Shown here one piece after another: positions 55,446 to 64,000 of a stretch of DNA of 64,000 bases; positions within the stretch are counted from its first letter, which is position 1, and the number at the start of each line of letters is the position of its first letter. Both the position numbers and the translations under genes were made by a program. This DNA comes from Thermohalobaculum sp963822985 (lineage in GTDB: Bacteria > Pseudomonadota > Alphaproteobacteria > Rhodobacterales > Rhodobacteraceae), in contig CAWGJU010000014.1 of NCBI GenBank assembly GCA_963822985.1, forward strand, positions 62,001 to 126,000. Direction: 5' to 3'. The notes beneath the pieces were generated by a model. The model searched no databases. It had not been told where the DNA came from and saw only the letters and a program-made list of their open reading frames with translations.

Positions 55446-56718
55446 TCATAACGAATAGACCAGTGAAGTCCTCGAGTTGCCGTGATGCAAGCCGAACATG
55501 ATGATCGCCGCGGCGAAGAGCGTGAAAAAGAAATTGTTCTGAACCAGGAGCAAGCTCTCCGTCAGATTCATCGTAAGGAACATGGCAACCAGCACGTTGA
55601 GCCACAGCCATCCGTCTCCACGCGCTCGCCGCAGTAGGACGGCGCCGAAGCAGACCGCTCTGCCGATGACGATCAAGAGTAGGGCAACGCCAGCCATCCC
55701 AAGGCTGAGCATCGTATCGCGCAGACCATTATGGGCGTGCGGCGCCATCCACCCGACGGCCGACCAGATCCACCACGCTCCGCTGCTGGCCTCGGTCCAG
55801 AATGCCTGGTACCCATAGCCAAGAAGGGGTTGCCGACCGATCGCCTCATCGACCATTCTCCAGAGCGGGACACGTCCCGTAAGGGTCGAAGTCCTTGCCC
55901 AGCGCCTCGAGCAGGGGCACGATGTACTCCGCAAGGCCGATTAATACGACTGCGGACAGTTCCAGAAAGATCAACACCAAGGCGATTCGAGCCAGCGGGC
56001 CAAGCCGCCGGAAGGCAATGAAGAAACCAGCGAAGAGAATGCTCGAGATAACTGCCAGCAGTGCAGTGGCCGACTGCGAGCCGACGAGGCAAAGGATACT
56101 GGCCGCGAGAAGCAGAAGCGCCGGCCGACGCGGCCAGAGCCCCTCCTTGGCGGCCAGAGCGCAAAAGACCAGTGTGGAAAAAGCTGCATACCAGCCGAGG
56201 ACGTTCTTGTTCAGGAAGGCGCCTCGCATGGCATCATCATCCCAGGCGAGCCCCGGAGCGGCAATGGCTAAAAACAAGCTCAGACCGATGCACGTGCCGA
56301 GCACGGCGCCGGAGAGAGCAAGTAATTCCCGTGGGGTGAAGCGGGACGCCAGGAGGAACGAGAGCGCGACGGAGAAGAAAAGCGCTACCGCTCTCTTTAG
56401 GGTCACTGAAGGATAGATCGACCAGAGCACCGACAAGAACGGCATCAGAAGCAGAAGGAGGAGAGGGATATTATGGCGGACCGCTATTAGCAGCGACGTG
56501 GGATGGCGCGCAAGAAGCACGAGGGCGATGAAGTATACCGGCGGATGCACGAGTTGAAGCGCCGAGCGCGCTCCGTCATCGAGACCGCCGCTGGAGTCGA
56601 CCAGCATCAACTGAAACAGAGCACCGGTCTGAAGGAATAGCGCCGTCCCGGCACCCCACCATTCCAGGCTGCGCCAGCGAACAGTTGTGGAGTGGTGGGA
56701 ACCCGCCAGGAGCGTCAA
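55446..56718 (-). pseudogene. Wzy/O-antigen ligase-like polymerase, one frameshift
   Basis: The membrane protein is about 423 residues with roughly 11 helices: the N-terminal part (EWWGAGTALFLQTGALFQLM, PPVYFIALVLLARHPTSLLI), the central GAFLNKNVLGWYAAFSTLVF that marks the Wzy_C/O-antigen ligase family, and the C-terminal part (LLGYGYQAFW, APHAHNGLRDTMLSLGMAG). The PHAHN loop after a long periplasmic segment is typical for these polymerases. The frame slips near 55878 (DFDP-TLTGRVPLW). It probably polymerises the repeat units made by the locus. Its start overlaps the HddC-GmhB stop. Confidence 0.8.
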
Positions 56719-57983
56719 TGACCCGCTCCACCCGCAGCTTCGTTATGCCGATCGTCGGCCGCCAATAGGCCCTCTCGGGATCGGGTAATAGACGGTCGAA
56801 GCAAATCTTCCGCCGCACAACGCAGAAACTCGTCGAGCCGTCCGCCGGAGAACAGAGCGCCAAGGATACCGGCCGCAGAAGCCGCCGAGAGGTCGCAGGC
56901 ACTGTCTCCTATTACGATGCTTCTGGCTGGATCGACAGGCCACGACGCCATCAGATCCGCCAGCATGCCTGGAGCCGGCTTCCGGCGACGACAGGGTCGG
57001 TCGTAGCCGGTCACGTTGCCGTCAGGATGATGCGGGCAAAAGGCGAAGGCATCGACGTGGGCGCCCATCCGGCGCAGATCCTCTCCCATCCACCGGTGCA
57101 GCGCCTCTACGTCGACCTCCTGGTAGAAGCCGCGCGCCACGCCAGATTGGTTGGTAACGACAAAGGCGAATAGGCCCGCATCGTTCACGGCGCGGATGGC
57201 CTCTCGAGCTCCGCTGATCCATCGAAACGTGTCAATGCGGTAAGTGTATCCAGGATCGTAATTCAGCGTCCCGTCGCGGTCAAAAAAGACGGCACCTCTG
57301 CGAACGGGGAACTGCGTCTGCGCCCGCAGCAGATCTGATGGAATCCCGATGTCGACGAATGCTCCCTCGTAGACCCGGCCGTCGAGCATTCCAACGGCGG
57401 CGAGCGCCGAGAGCGCCTCGCGTTCGAGGGAAGAGGCATTTGCTCTGGGTATCACGCCGAGCAACGTGTCGCGGTCCACCCAATAGGCTCCGCCATTGAT
57501 CAATCCCGGTGCATGGACGTGCGAGCGCGTCCGCATTGCAGCGATCCGCCCCCCGGCCTCGAGATCGACCACGTCGAAGCGGCTGGCGTCGGGCACGAGA
57601 CGGAGTGCCATGCGCATGCCGGCGTGGCGTCCGATTGCCAGGTCAAGCAGATTGAAGTCAAACCATGTGTCGCCGTTGAGCAGGAGGAAGTTCCGCGCGA
57701 GATCCGCCGCAGCGGCCCGGATCGCGCCGCCCGTACCCAAAGGCTGCTGCTCGACGAGTACGCGTACGCGGGAACGGTGGTGGTATGTCGAGAAATAGCG
57801 CTGGACCACGTCGCCGCGATAGCCCGCAAGCAGCAAGATGTCGTCGAAACCGAACCTGACGACGTTTTCGACCAATCGGTCCAAGAAGGGGACGCCGGCA
57901 ACGGGCAGCATCGGTTTCGGGACCGAGGCGGTCAGCGCCCCAAGACGGGTTCCGAGCCCACCGACGAGAATTACGCACTGCAT
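56715..57983 (-). CDS. Fused heptose-1-phosphate guanylyltransferase (HddC) and heptose-bisphosphate phosphatase (GmhB)
   Basis: The product has 422 residues. The N-terminal 230 residues are a nucleotidyltransferase (MQCVILVGGLGTRLGALTAS, VPKPMLPVAGVPFLDRLVEN, FLLLNGDTWFDFN). The C-terminal 190 are a HAD-IIIA phosphatase (VFFDRDGTLNYDPGYTYRID, FVVTNQSGVARGFY, CPHHPDGNVTGYDRPCRRRK with zinc-loop Cys/His, IVIGDSACDLSAASAAGI). Together they dephosphorylate D-glycero-D-manno-heptose 1,7-bisphosphate and activate the 1-phosphate with GTP. The ATG at 57983 is chosen by homology; it lies 16 bases past the GmhA stop. Confidence 0.85.
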   Translation of the reverse strand: MQCVILVGGLGTRLGALTASVPKPMLPVAGVPFLDRLVENVVRFGFDDILLLAGYRGDVVQRYFSTYHHRSRVRVLVEQQPLGTGGAIRAAAADLARNFLLLNGDTWFDFNLLDLAIGRHAGMRMALRLVPDASRFDVVDLEAGGRIAAMRTRSHVHAPGLINGGAYWVDRDTLLGVIPRANASSLEREALSALAAVGMLDGRVYEGAFVDIGIPSDLLRAQTQFPVRRGAVFFDRDGTLNYDPGYTYRIDTFRWISGAREAIRAVNDAGLFAFVVTNQSGVARGFYQEVDVEALHRWMGEDLRRMGAHVDAFAFCPHHPDGNVTGYDRPCRRRKPAPGMLADLMASWPVDPARSIVIGDSACDLSAASAAGILGALFSGGRLDEFLRCAAEDLLRPSITRSREGLLAADDRHNEAAGGAGH

Positions 57984-57999
57984 CTGGATCGGCCGTCGC

Positions 58000-58596
58000 T
58001 CAGGCCAGCGCGGCCTCGACCTGCTCGCAGATCGCATGGCCGAGGGCGATGTGCATCTCTTGAATTCGCGGCGTTTGTGTCGATGGGACCGCCAGGGTCA
58101 GCTCCGCCATCTCGCCCATTTCGCTCGAAGCCGAACCCGTAAGCGCTATCCGTATCGCGCCGATTTCTGCCGCCGCTCGGAAGGCGGCGAGGACGTTTCA
58201 ACTCCTCCCACTGGTCGAAATCCCGATCAGCACATCTCCCTTTCCGGCAAGCCCTCGGAGTTGGCGCGCAAATATTTCCTCGAAGCCGAAATCATTGCCG
58301 ATCGCAGTCACGGCAGATGAATTCACGGTCAGCGCCATCGCAGGAAGGGCCTGCCGCTCCAGCTTGAAGCGACCAAGGAATTCCGCAGCAAGGTGCTGCG
58401 CGTCTGCGGCCGAACCGCCATTGCCACATAAAAAAATGCGTCGGCCCCCCCGCAGCGCGGAGATCAAAAGAGCGCTCGCTCGTTCAACCTCGGGAGCGAG
58501 CGTCGTAATTCCGGCGAAACTGTCGCGTATCTCGGCGAGCAGTGCCGCGGTCGATCCCGCGCGCAACGCGGCGGTCCTCAGAGCGGTTTCCATCAT
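58000..58596 (-). pseudogene. gmhA: Phosphoheptose isomerase GmhA with an in-frame TGA
   Basis: The SIS-domain isomerase has about 198 codons. The N-terminal helices are followed by IFLCGNGGSAADAQHLAAEF and GKGDVLIGISTSGRS, then a TGA at 58198-58200, then NVLAAFRAAAEIGAIRIALT to EQVEAALA in the same frame with no change in length. The enzyme converts sedoheptulose 7-phosphate to D-glycero-D-manno-heptose 7-phosphate. A CGA to TGA change, or paired base-call errors in GTTTCAACT, would explain the stop. The ATG overlaps the hddA stop (TAATG). Confidence 0.85.
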
Positions 58597-59672
58597 TAGG
58601 CTGCCTGTTCCGGTGCGGCCGTTAGGCTGATCGGTGCCGGCCACCCCGAGGATCCGTGAGAGGCAAAGGTACAACTTGTCACCGTCCCGCCCGCGGCCCG
58701 CAATTCCCCGGCCACGTCCATCCAGATCGCGGGCTCGACGAGGAACATCATAAATCCGCCGCCGCCCGCGCCAGAGATCTTGCCGCCCAGTGCGCCGGCG
58801 CTCAGCGCGCGATTATAGAGCGCGTCGATCAACGGGCTCGTTATGCCCGATGCTGTGGCCTTCTTCGCCGTCCAACTGTTGTTGATTAGGGAGGCCACCC
58901 GATCGAGCTCGCCGTGGATCAGCGCAGCCTTCATTTCGAGCGCGTCACGTTTGAGCTGGTGCAAAGCCTCGATACTCGCGGACTTCGCGCGCCGCATGCC
59001 CTCGACCTGGCGCTCTATGATTTCCGAGGAGAAGCGCGACACCCCGGTGAAGCACAGCAGCAGCGAGCTTTCGAGCTCGCTCAGAAAGCACTGCGGCAGT
59101 TCGAGCCGGTTGACGAGGACGCGGTCACGAGAGGCGAACTCCATGAAGTTCACGCCACCGAACGCCGCTGCGTACTGGTCCTGCCGCCCGCCGGCCATGC
59201 CGACGTCGCAGCGCTCCACCGTATAGGCAAGATGCGCGACCTCCAGGGGCTCGAGAGATACCTCCTTCCATGCACAAAGCACCTCGATCATCGCCACCAT
59301 CAGCGCGGAGGACGCACCGAGACCGGCGCCACGCGGGCAATCCACCGATGTCGTCATGGTGAACGACAGCGGTTTGCCCCGCCCGAAATCGCGCACGAAG
59401 CGGTTGTAGAGCGCACGGTGAAGGGGAAGGCCACCGCGCACATCAAGCACACTCTCGGCCGTGGTTTCATCGACTACGCCGAGATCCTTTGAGACGAAAA
59501 CCACCCTTCCGTCACGACGCGGTTCTATCACCGCCTGGGCGAAGCGATTGATGGCTAGATTGAGGACAGCGCCACCATACTGATCGCAGTAGGGCGAAAC
59601 GTCGGTGCCGCCGCCGGCAATTCCAAGCCTTAGTGGCGCTCTGCCCCGCCACGCCCGCTCGCGGACTGTCAT
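58596..59672 (-). CDS. hddA: D-glycero-D-manno-heptose 7-phosphate kinase (GHMP kinase, HddA)
   Basis: The 358-residue GHMP kinase has motif 1 APLRLGIAGGGTDVSPYCDQ, motif 2 CPRGAGLGASSALMVAMIEV and motif 3 LGGKISGAGGGGFMMFLVEP. The GGGTDV opening plus the downstream gmhA/hddC-gmhB genes identify it as HddA, which phosphorylates heptose 7-phosphate at C1. It is first of the GDP-heptose operon. The adjacent region on the other side (59673-60274) separates it from the divergent export genes. Confidence 0.9.
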   Translation of the reverse strand: MTVRERAWRGRAPLRLGIAGGGTDVSPYCDQYGGAVLNLAINRFAQAVIEPRRDGRVVFVSKDLGVVDETTAESVLDVRGGLPLHRALYNRFVRDFGRGKPLSFTMTTSVDCPRGAGLGASSALMVAMIEVLCAWKEVSLEPLEVAHLAYTVERCDVGMAGGRQDQYAAAFGGVNFMEFASRDRVLVNRLELPQCFLSELESSLLLCFTGVSRFSSEIIERQVEGMRRAKSASIEALHQLKRDALEMKAALIHGELDRVASLINNSWTAKKATASGITSPLIDALYNRALSAGALGGKISGAGGGGFMMFLVEPAIWMDVAGELRAAGGTVTSCTFASHGSSGWPAPISLTAAPEQAA

Positions 59673-60274
59673 GATCGAGCCTCCAAACGTCTACGCTGCT
59701 CGCCGCCCAAAGCGGCGAAATCTAGCCGCGGCGATGCGAACCGCGCCGACGGATATGCGGACCAGCGCTCTAATCCCTGCCCGCCACTGCCGTCGCGCCA
59801 CTTGCATGAGTGGAACGTTGGCACGGCCGGGAACCTGCCAACAGTAAGCCGATCAGTCAGGTGCCGGAGCTGCATCGGCCGTTTGGATAGATGGGCGCCT
59901 CTGGGGGGCGGACAGGTTCTTCGTCATAGAGCGTGTGAGCTGGACAGGCTTGAAGCAAAGACGTCCACACCGACCCGTCGAACGCCGCACAAGATACTCC
60001 CCGGGGCCGCAAATTCATCGAGGCGACGCGCCATGATCATCGGCGCGTCCGCCGCCGGCGACGGGCCGGTCCAAAAGCCGGAGGGCAGTGCGCAGAGGCT
60101 GTACGCCCCTCTCCGAACGATCTAATCTCGGCACCCCACTGCGATGGAGCATGCCCCAAAAGGTGGAGCTCTCGCCGGCGTCCCGGCTGAATTGTCCGGT
60201 CCCAGGAGCGCGGCCGGACTATTAAAGTCCACCTGTCCGTCGGTAGACGATTTCTTTTTGGGTGCTGCGCAAAT
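59673..60274. other. Divergent intergenic region of the polysaccharide locus
   Basis: The region holds about 600 bases with no supported gene. Both the heptose operon and the export operon start from here. The stretch 60210-60260, with TTTCTTTTTGGG, is AT-richer and is the likely promoter area of the export gene. Confidence 0.45.
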
Positions 60275-61543
60275 ATGAGTGTATCATTCTTGAACGCTGC
60301 GTTCGCAGGAGCGCCGGCGAGGATATTTCCCGGGCATAATCGGCGCTCCAGGCGGCTTTGGTCCACGAAGTTTTTGCCTGTTTTGCTGCTCGGCGCCTTC
60401 GTGGGCGACGCCTGGGCGGGGATGGCGATCGCTCCTGGCGATGTGCTGAAGGTATCGGTGGCGGAAGCCCCGACGATCGACCACGAATCGCGGGTGGACG
60501 TTGATGGAAACATCGTGCTGCCGACGCTCGGTTTGATCGCCGTGGCGGGGCGGGATCTCGAAGCGGTTCGGCACAGAATTGCAGACGCGCTGGTCGCTCA
60601 GGACCTTTTGAAAGACCCAACGGTCGTCGTGGAAATCGCCGCCTATCGACCGGTCTATGTGGGAGGTTCCGTGACACAACCGGGCGCGATCACGTTCGAG
60701 CCCGGCCTGACGGTACGGCACGCGTTGATTCTCGCGGGCGGCCTCGATCGAACCGAAGACAAGGCGCCGATGACCATCGGCGAGCTGACCGAGCTCAAGG
60801 CCAAGTGGCGAACCAACAACTACGAGCTCCTGCTGGCAAAGAGCCGCATCTCGCGGTTGCAGGCCGAGCTTAACTCAAGGGCGACGCCCGATTTCACGGC
60901 TATCGACAAGCGTCTGGTACAGGGCAAAGAGGCGGACGCCGTCGTGCAGCTCGAAACTGCGGTCTTCGATGATCGGATGACCGAGCAGAAGAGAGAGAAA
61001 GCACATATCGCGGACCTGCTCACTCTGTTTGATCTCGAGATCGGCGTGCTTTCCGAGCAGAGCCGCCTCGAGGAACAAGAACGGGCGCTGCAGGAGCAGC
61101 AGGTCGCCAAAACGAGGGAGCTGTTCGAGAAGGGCCTCGTTCCACTGCCCCGGGTGCAGGAACTGGAGCGCGAGGCCTCACGGCTGTCTCGGGATCTGCT
61201 TGATACGCGAGCCTACGCAGCCAGAGCCCGACAGAATAGGGCCACACAAACATACGAGGCCGAAGCGGCCGTGACCAACCGCCGGCTGGAACTACAGACC
61301 GAATTGCGCGACCGCCTGCGCGAGCGGGCGGGTTTGGAGGCCGAGAACGAGGTGCTGGCGGCGGCACTGGTGCAGACCGGTTTCGCTCTGACGTACAATT
61401 CCGTCGAGGTTCGGCCCGAGCCGTGGGTGACGATCCACCGCCTCATCGACGGGAAGACCGAGACCGTGAATGCCGAAATGGACACTGCAATTCAACCGGG
61501 AGACGTGCTCGAGGTCGCCATCGCCAGGACGCCTCAGGGATGA
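60275..61543 (+). CDS. Polysaccharide export protein (ExoF/Wza-like, Poly_export + SLBB)
   Basis: The 422-residue product starts with a basic leader and hydrophobic segment (FLPVLLLGAFVGDAWAG). Next is the Poly_export domain (MAIAPGDVLKVSVAEAPTID, VDVDGNIVLPTLGLIAVAGR), an SLBB domain (PVYVGGSVTQPGAITFEPGL), a long coiled coil (residues 170-350, E/L/R heptads) and a second SLBB-like tail (IQPGDVLEVAIA). This layout matches ExoF-type exporters of rhizobia more than the lipoprotein Wza, as no lipobox cysteine is present. Its stop overlaps the following GT gene (ATGA). Confidence 0.85.
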   Translation: MSVSFLNAAFAGAPARIFPGHNRRSRRLWSTKFLPVLLLGAFVGDAWAGMAIAPGDVLKVSVAEAPTIDHESRVDVDGNIVLPTLGLIAVAGRDLEAVRHRIADALVAQDLLKDPTVVVEIAAYRPVYVGGSVTQPGAITFEPGLTVRHALILAGGLDRTEDKAPMTIGELTELKAKWRTNNYELLLAKSRISRLQAELNSRATPDFTAIDKRLVQGKEADAVVQLETAVFDDRMTEQKREKAHIADLLTLFDLEIGVLSEQSRLEEQERALQEQQVAKTRELFEKGLVPLPRVQELEREASRLSRDLLDTRAYAARARQNRATQTYEAEAAVTNRRLELQTELRDRLRERAGLEAENEVLAAALVQTGFALTYNSVEVRPEPWVTIHRLIDGKTETVNAEMDTAIQPGDVLEVAIARTPQG

Positions 61544-62778
61544 TTCCAAAGCGTAGGCAGGCGTCGACACGCTTGAAGGTGCTGTTGCTCGTCACCGAGC
61601 ACGAGGATTACACGATCTCCTTCGCCAACGCGCTTTCTGCCCAGGCATCGGTGCTGGTCGTGGCGCCGCGACGTCAGTTCGCGCGACTGGAACACTGGTT
61701 CGATCCAGCGGTTGATCTGAGACTGATGGATTGGCCGCGTCACCGCAGCCTCAGGAATCCTCTGTTCCTGCTCTCGTTGACCCGCCTCATTTTGCGAGAG
61801 CGCCCTGATGTCATCCACCTACTGAGCAACACGGTGCTCTGGCTCAACCTTGCGATGCCACTCTGGCGCGGGATTCCGCTCGTCACGACTGTGCACGACG
61901 TCGACATGCATCCGGGCGACACCGAGACGAGCGCTCTGCCGGAATGGGCGCCGACGCTTGCAGCTCGGCTGGCCGACGACCTGGTCGTGCACGGCGAGCG
62001 GCTGCGGACGCGCGCCATTGAGCGCTATTCAAAGCCGCATGGGCGCGTACACGTACTCTCGCATCCACCAAATCACCGATATGCGGCGCTGGCGCAGCGT
62101 GAGGGTTTGGTCCGAGACAACAGGAGCGCCTTTACGCTCCTGCTCTTTGGGCGGATAATGGCCTATAAGGGGTTCGCGGATCTCGTGCGGGCCGAAGCGA
62201 TCGTCGGAGCGCGCGTGCCCAACCTGAGAGTGGTTGTCGCGGGCCGGGGCGACGATCCCTGGGCGCTGCGTGGCCTGATGGGCGATCCGCTTCGCTATGA
62301 CATTCGCAATCGGTTCATCGAGGATCAAGAAGCGGCGCAGCTCTTCATGGAAGCCGACGTCGCTGTACTTCCCTATGTCGAAGCTTCGCAAAGCGGCGTG
62401 CTGAATATCGCGGCAGCTTTCGGTCGCCCCATCATAGCGACCGATGTCGGCGAATTCCGCGCCACGGTCGAGCACAACCGGCTTGGCCTCATCGTTCCGC
62501 CGGGTGAGCCGCAGAGGCTTGCCGATGCGATCGCGCTCCTGGGCCAGTCTCCCCGGCTCGTTGCGGAATTCGGTGCAAGTGCCCGCGAATGGGCGGTTGG
62601 CGCGAACGGCCCTGAGGCAATTGCCACGGCGGCAATCGCACTCTATCGCACTGTTGTTTCGCGCTCGAGCGCTATCGTGAGCGGAGCGAGAGTCTTGGCG
62701 CCGGCGAAAGCGCCTCTCGCGCGCAAGGCTCAGCCGGGCACGATGGACAAAGCCTCGATGCATATCGAGGACAGGTGA
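61540..62778 (+). CDS. Family 1-type (GT-B) glycosyltransferase
   Basis: The product has 412 residues. The N-terminal domain is followed by a GT4-like C-terminal domain with FTLLLFGRIMAYKGFADLVR, the donor-binding ADVAVLPYVEASQSGVLNIA and GRPIIATDVGEFRATVEHNR. The E-x7-E region reads EASQSGVLN, a variant of the usual form. The sugar donor is unknown; GDP-heptose is an attractive candidate given the neighbouring pathway. The ATG at 61540 overlaps the exporter stop. Confidence 0.85.
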   Translation: MIPKRRQASTRLKVLLLVTEHEDYTISFANALSAQASVLVVAPRRQFARLEHWFDPAVDLRLMDWPRHRSLRNPLFLLSLTRLILRERPDVIHLLSNTVLWLNLAMPLWRGIPLVTTVHDVDMHPGDTETSALPEWAPTLAARLADDLVVHGERLRTRAIERYSKPHGRVHVLSHPPNHRYAALAQREGLVRDNRSAFTLLLFGRIMAYKGFADLVRAEAIVGARVPNLRVVVAGRGDDPWALRGLMGDPLRYDIRNRFIEDQEAAQLFMEADVAVLPYVEASQSGVLNIAAAFGRPIIATDVGEFRATVEHNRLGLIVPPGEPQRLADAIALLGQSPRLVAEFGASAREWAVGANGPEAIATAAIALYRTVVSRSSAIVSGARVLAPAKAPLARKAQPGTMDKASMHIEDR

Positions 62779-62973
62779 AGTGCGGGCGCCACTTGGCAAG
62801 CCCAGAGGGTTGCGAATGCGGCGGTCATTCGGCCTGCTGATTCGCGTGGCCGCCGCTGCGGGTCGGAACGCTTACCCCGGCGGGCAGAGTCAGTCCGATC
62901 CGTCTCTTCTCCATCCGCTGCGTAGCCCGCATATCGGAGCGTGCGGATTTTCGCCACACGCCCTTGTCCTTCG

Positions 62974-64000
62974 ATGAAACCGGAAACAAACAGACCTGAC
63001 GACCTGTCCCGTGCGCTGCTGCGGCCAGCTATGCCCAGCCCCATCAGCCTCGACGAGGACGAGCTTGACCTCTTTGCCATCTTCCGACTGTTCCGTCGCC
63101 GGATCTGGCAAATCGTTTTTGTCACGATACTGATCACTGCGGCGGCGGTGCCGCAGATCGTTTCGATCGAGCCGGTCTACCATGCGGAATCGCGGCTGCT
63201 GATTCAAAGCGCTCTTGCGACGAAGCTCACCCGGGACGACGATAGCCGGCTCGTCCAGCTGAACCTGACCACGGAGGTTGAACGGCTCCTGTCGCGTGAG
63301 ACTGCCGTGAGGGTCATCGAGCAGCTGAATCTCGCGCAGCTTCCCGAGTTCAACGCAGCTCTGCGCGACGTGCCGCTCCTCGACCAAGCGCGCCAATATG
63401 TCCGCGGATTCTTCCTCGGCGAAGAGGAAGCGGAGCCTCTGCCAATCGACACCATCGATCGGATCATTCCGGCATTTCAAAGTGCACTGGTCGTCGCGCG
63501 CAATCCGTACTCGGACGTCATTCAGATCGGTTTTGAATCGCGAGACCCGGAACTCGCGGCGCTCGTTCCGCAGACGCTTCTGAAAGTCTACCTGAATGAA
63601 CGTGAAAACCATCTAGGGGTTCAGATCCAGGAGGCAGATGGTTGGCTGCGCGATCGGATAGAGGAGCAGACGAGACGCCTCTTCGTCGCCCGAGACCGCG
63701 TTCGAGAGTTCGACGACGAGACGAAAGCCGGTGCGTCTGCGCTGACGTCCAGCGCCGCGGATACCATGGCCGCTCTGACCGCTCAACGCGAAGCACTTGC
63801 GCAGAAGCGCTCCGAAATCTCTGAGGCACTGGCGTCGCTGAACGCGGCGAAAACGCCGGAGGAGAAACTCGCCCTCGCCCATTATGCGATGCTCCCCGAG
63901 CTCAGCCGTGAGCTTCTCCTTCAACGCATGGAGCTTGATCAACTCTCGCGGGTATACGGCAGCAAGAACGAAAAGGTCGTCGAAGCTCAACGGAAGATCT
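62974..64000 (+). CDS. Wzc/GumC-like polysaccharide chain-length protein (3' truncated by window edge)
   Basis: The frame is open to the end of the window (about 342 residues visible). It starts MKPETNRPDDLSRALLRPAM. The Wzz domain begins LDLFAIFRLFRRRIWQIVFV with the first membrane helix. A periplasmic alpha/beta part follows (YHAESRLLIQSALATKLTRD, NPYSDVIQIGFESRDPELAA, VYLNERENHLGVQIQEADGW), then a coiled coil (RIEEQTRRLFVARDRVREFD onward). The tyrosine-kinase domain, if any, is beyond the edge. Wzc partners with the exporter to control chain length. The minus-strand ORFs here are shadows. Confidence 0.85.
   Translation, partial: MKPETNRPDDLSRALLRPAMPSPISLDEDELDLFAIFRLFRRRIWQIVFVTILITAAAVPQIVSIEPVYHAESRLLIQSALATKLTRDDDSRLVQLNLTTEVERLLSRETAVRVIEQLNLAQLPEFNAALRDVPLLDQARQYVRGFFLGEEEAEPLPIDTIDRIIPAFQSALVVARNPYSDVIQIGFESRDPELAALVPQTLLKVYLNERENHLGVQIQEADGWLRDRIEEQTRRLFVARDRVREFDDETKAGASALTSSAADTMAALTAQREALAQKRSEISEALASLNAAKTPEEKLALAHYAMLPELSRELLLQRMELDQLSRVYGSKNEKVVEAQRKI

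Noticed and set aside
58198..58200. Selenocysteine codon in gmhA
   Set aside because: No SECIS-like hairpin was seen and the position is not catalytic in GmhA; a nonsense change or base error is simpler.

Overview
The window is a GC-rich chromosomal segment from an alphaproteobacterium. Supporting signs are the GC-rich codon use, many 1-4 base operon overlaps, a cyclase-type TPR protein tail, and alphaproteobacterial-style exopolysaccharide, liv-transport and GDP-heptose genes. The genus cannot be fixed from the sequence alone. No rRNA, tRNA or CRISPR array was seen. Both ends cut through genes: a TPR protein on the left and a Wzc-like protein on the right.

Layout. 0-15.6 kb is a mixed region: an IS3-family element, an ArsR/SRPBCC operon, a fumarase/adenylosuccinate-lyase superfamily enzyme, an MFS exporter, an AidB-like acyl-CoA dehydrogenase, a DksA-type zinc finger protein, a rhodanese, an enolase-superfamily enzyme, a truncated MFS gene and an odd coiled-coil protein. 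16-19 kb holds periplasmic/membrane redox genes: a ferric-reductase-like flavocytochrome, a mini cytochrome c and a di-heme peroxidase. 19.2-31.8 kb is the most interesting part. It is an envelope redox island with a metal P-type ATPase, ApbE (FMN transferase), a PepSY-flavodoxin-reductase fusion, a DUF2271 protein carrying an ApbE-type flavinylation motif, an Asp-rich exported protein, a four-helix hemerythrin-like protein, two cytochromes b561, a PepSY protein and a QseBC-like two-component system. Three promoters in the island share a tripartite operator with identical internal spacing (26 and 37 bp) at the same distance (53-57 bp) from the start codon. This is probably the binding site of the encoded response regulator.

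31.8-41 kb is an insertion-sequence-damaged stretch. An IS110 copy sits in a receiver-domain gene, a caspase/beta-propeller gene has lost its start next to an IS1380 remnant, an ISNCY element follows, and an AraC gene has lost its DNA-binding end. Intact AraC-type, DUF1254 and methyltransferase genes lie between them. 41.9-50.2 kb is a clean catabolic operon: a complete liv-type ABC importer (five genes) followed by N-formylglutamate-amidohydrolase-like, glutamine-synthetase-like, SDR and isochorismatase-type hydrolase genes. 50.2-64 kb starts with an IS21 remnant and becomes an exopolysaccharide locus: a multi-domain beta-helix exoprotein, a GT2, a Wzy-like polymerase, a compact GDP-D-glycero-D-manno-heptose pathway (HddA, GmhA, fused HddC-GmhB), an ExoF/Wza-like exporter, a GT1 and Wzc.

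Many genes, above all between 16 and 33 kb, are interrupted by single-base indels, although their reading frames resume correctly and their overall lengths are normal. The liv operon has none. These genes are typed as pseudogenes here, but uncorrected sequencing errors in GC runs are at least as likely as real decay, and product calls refer to the reconstructed protein.
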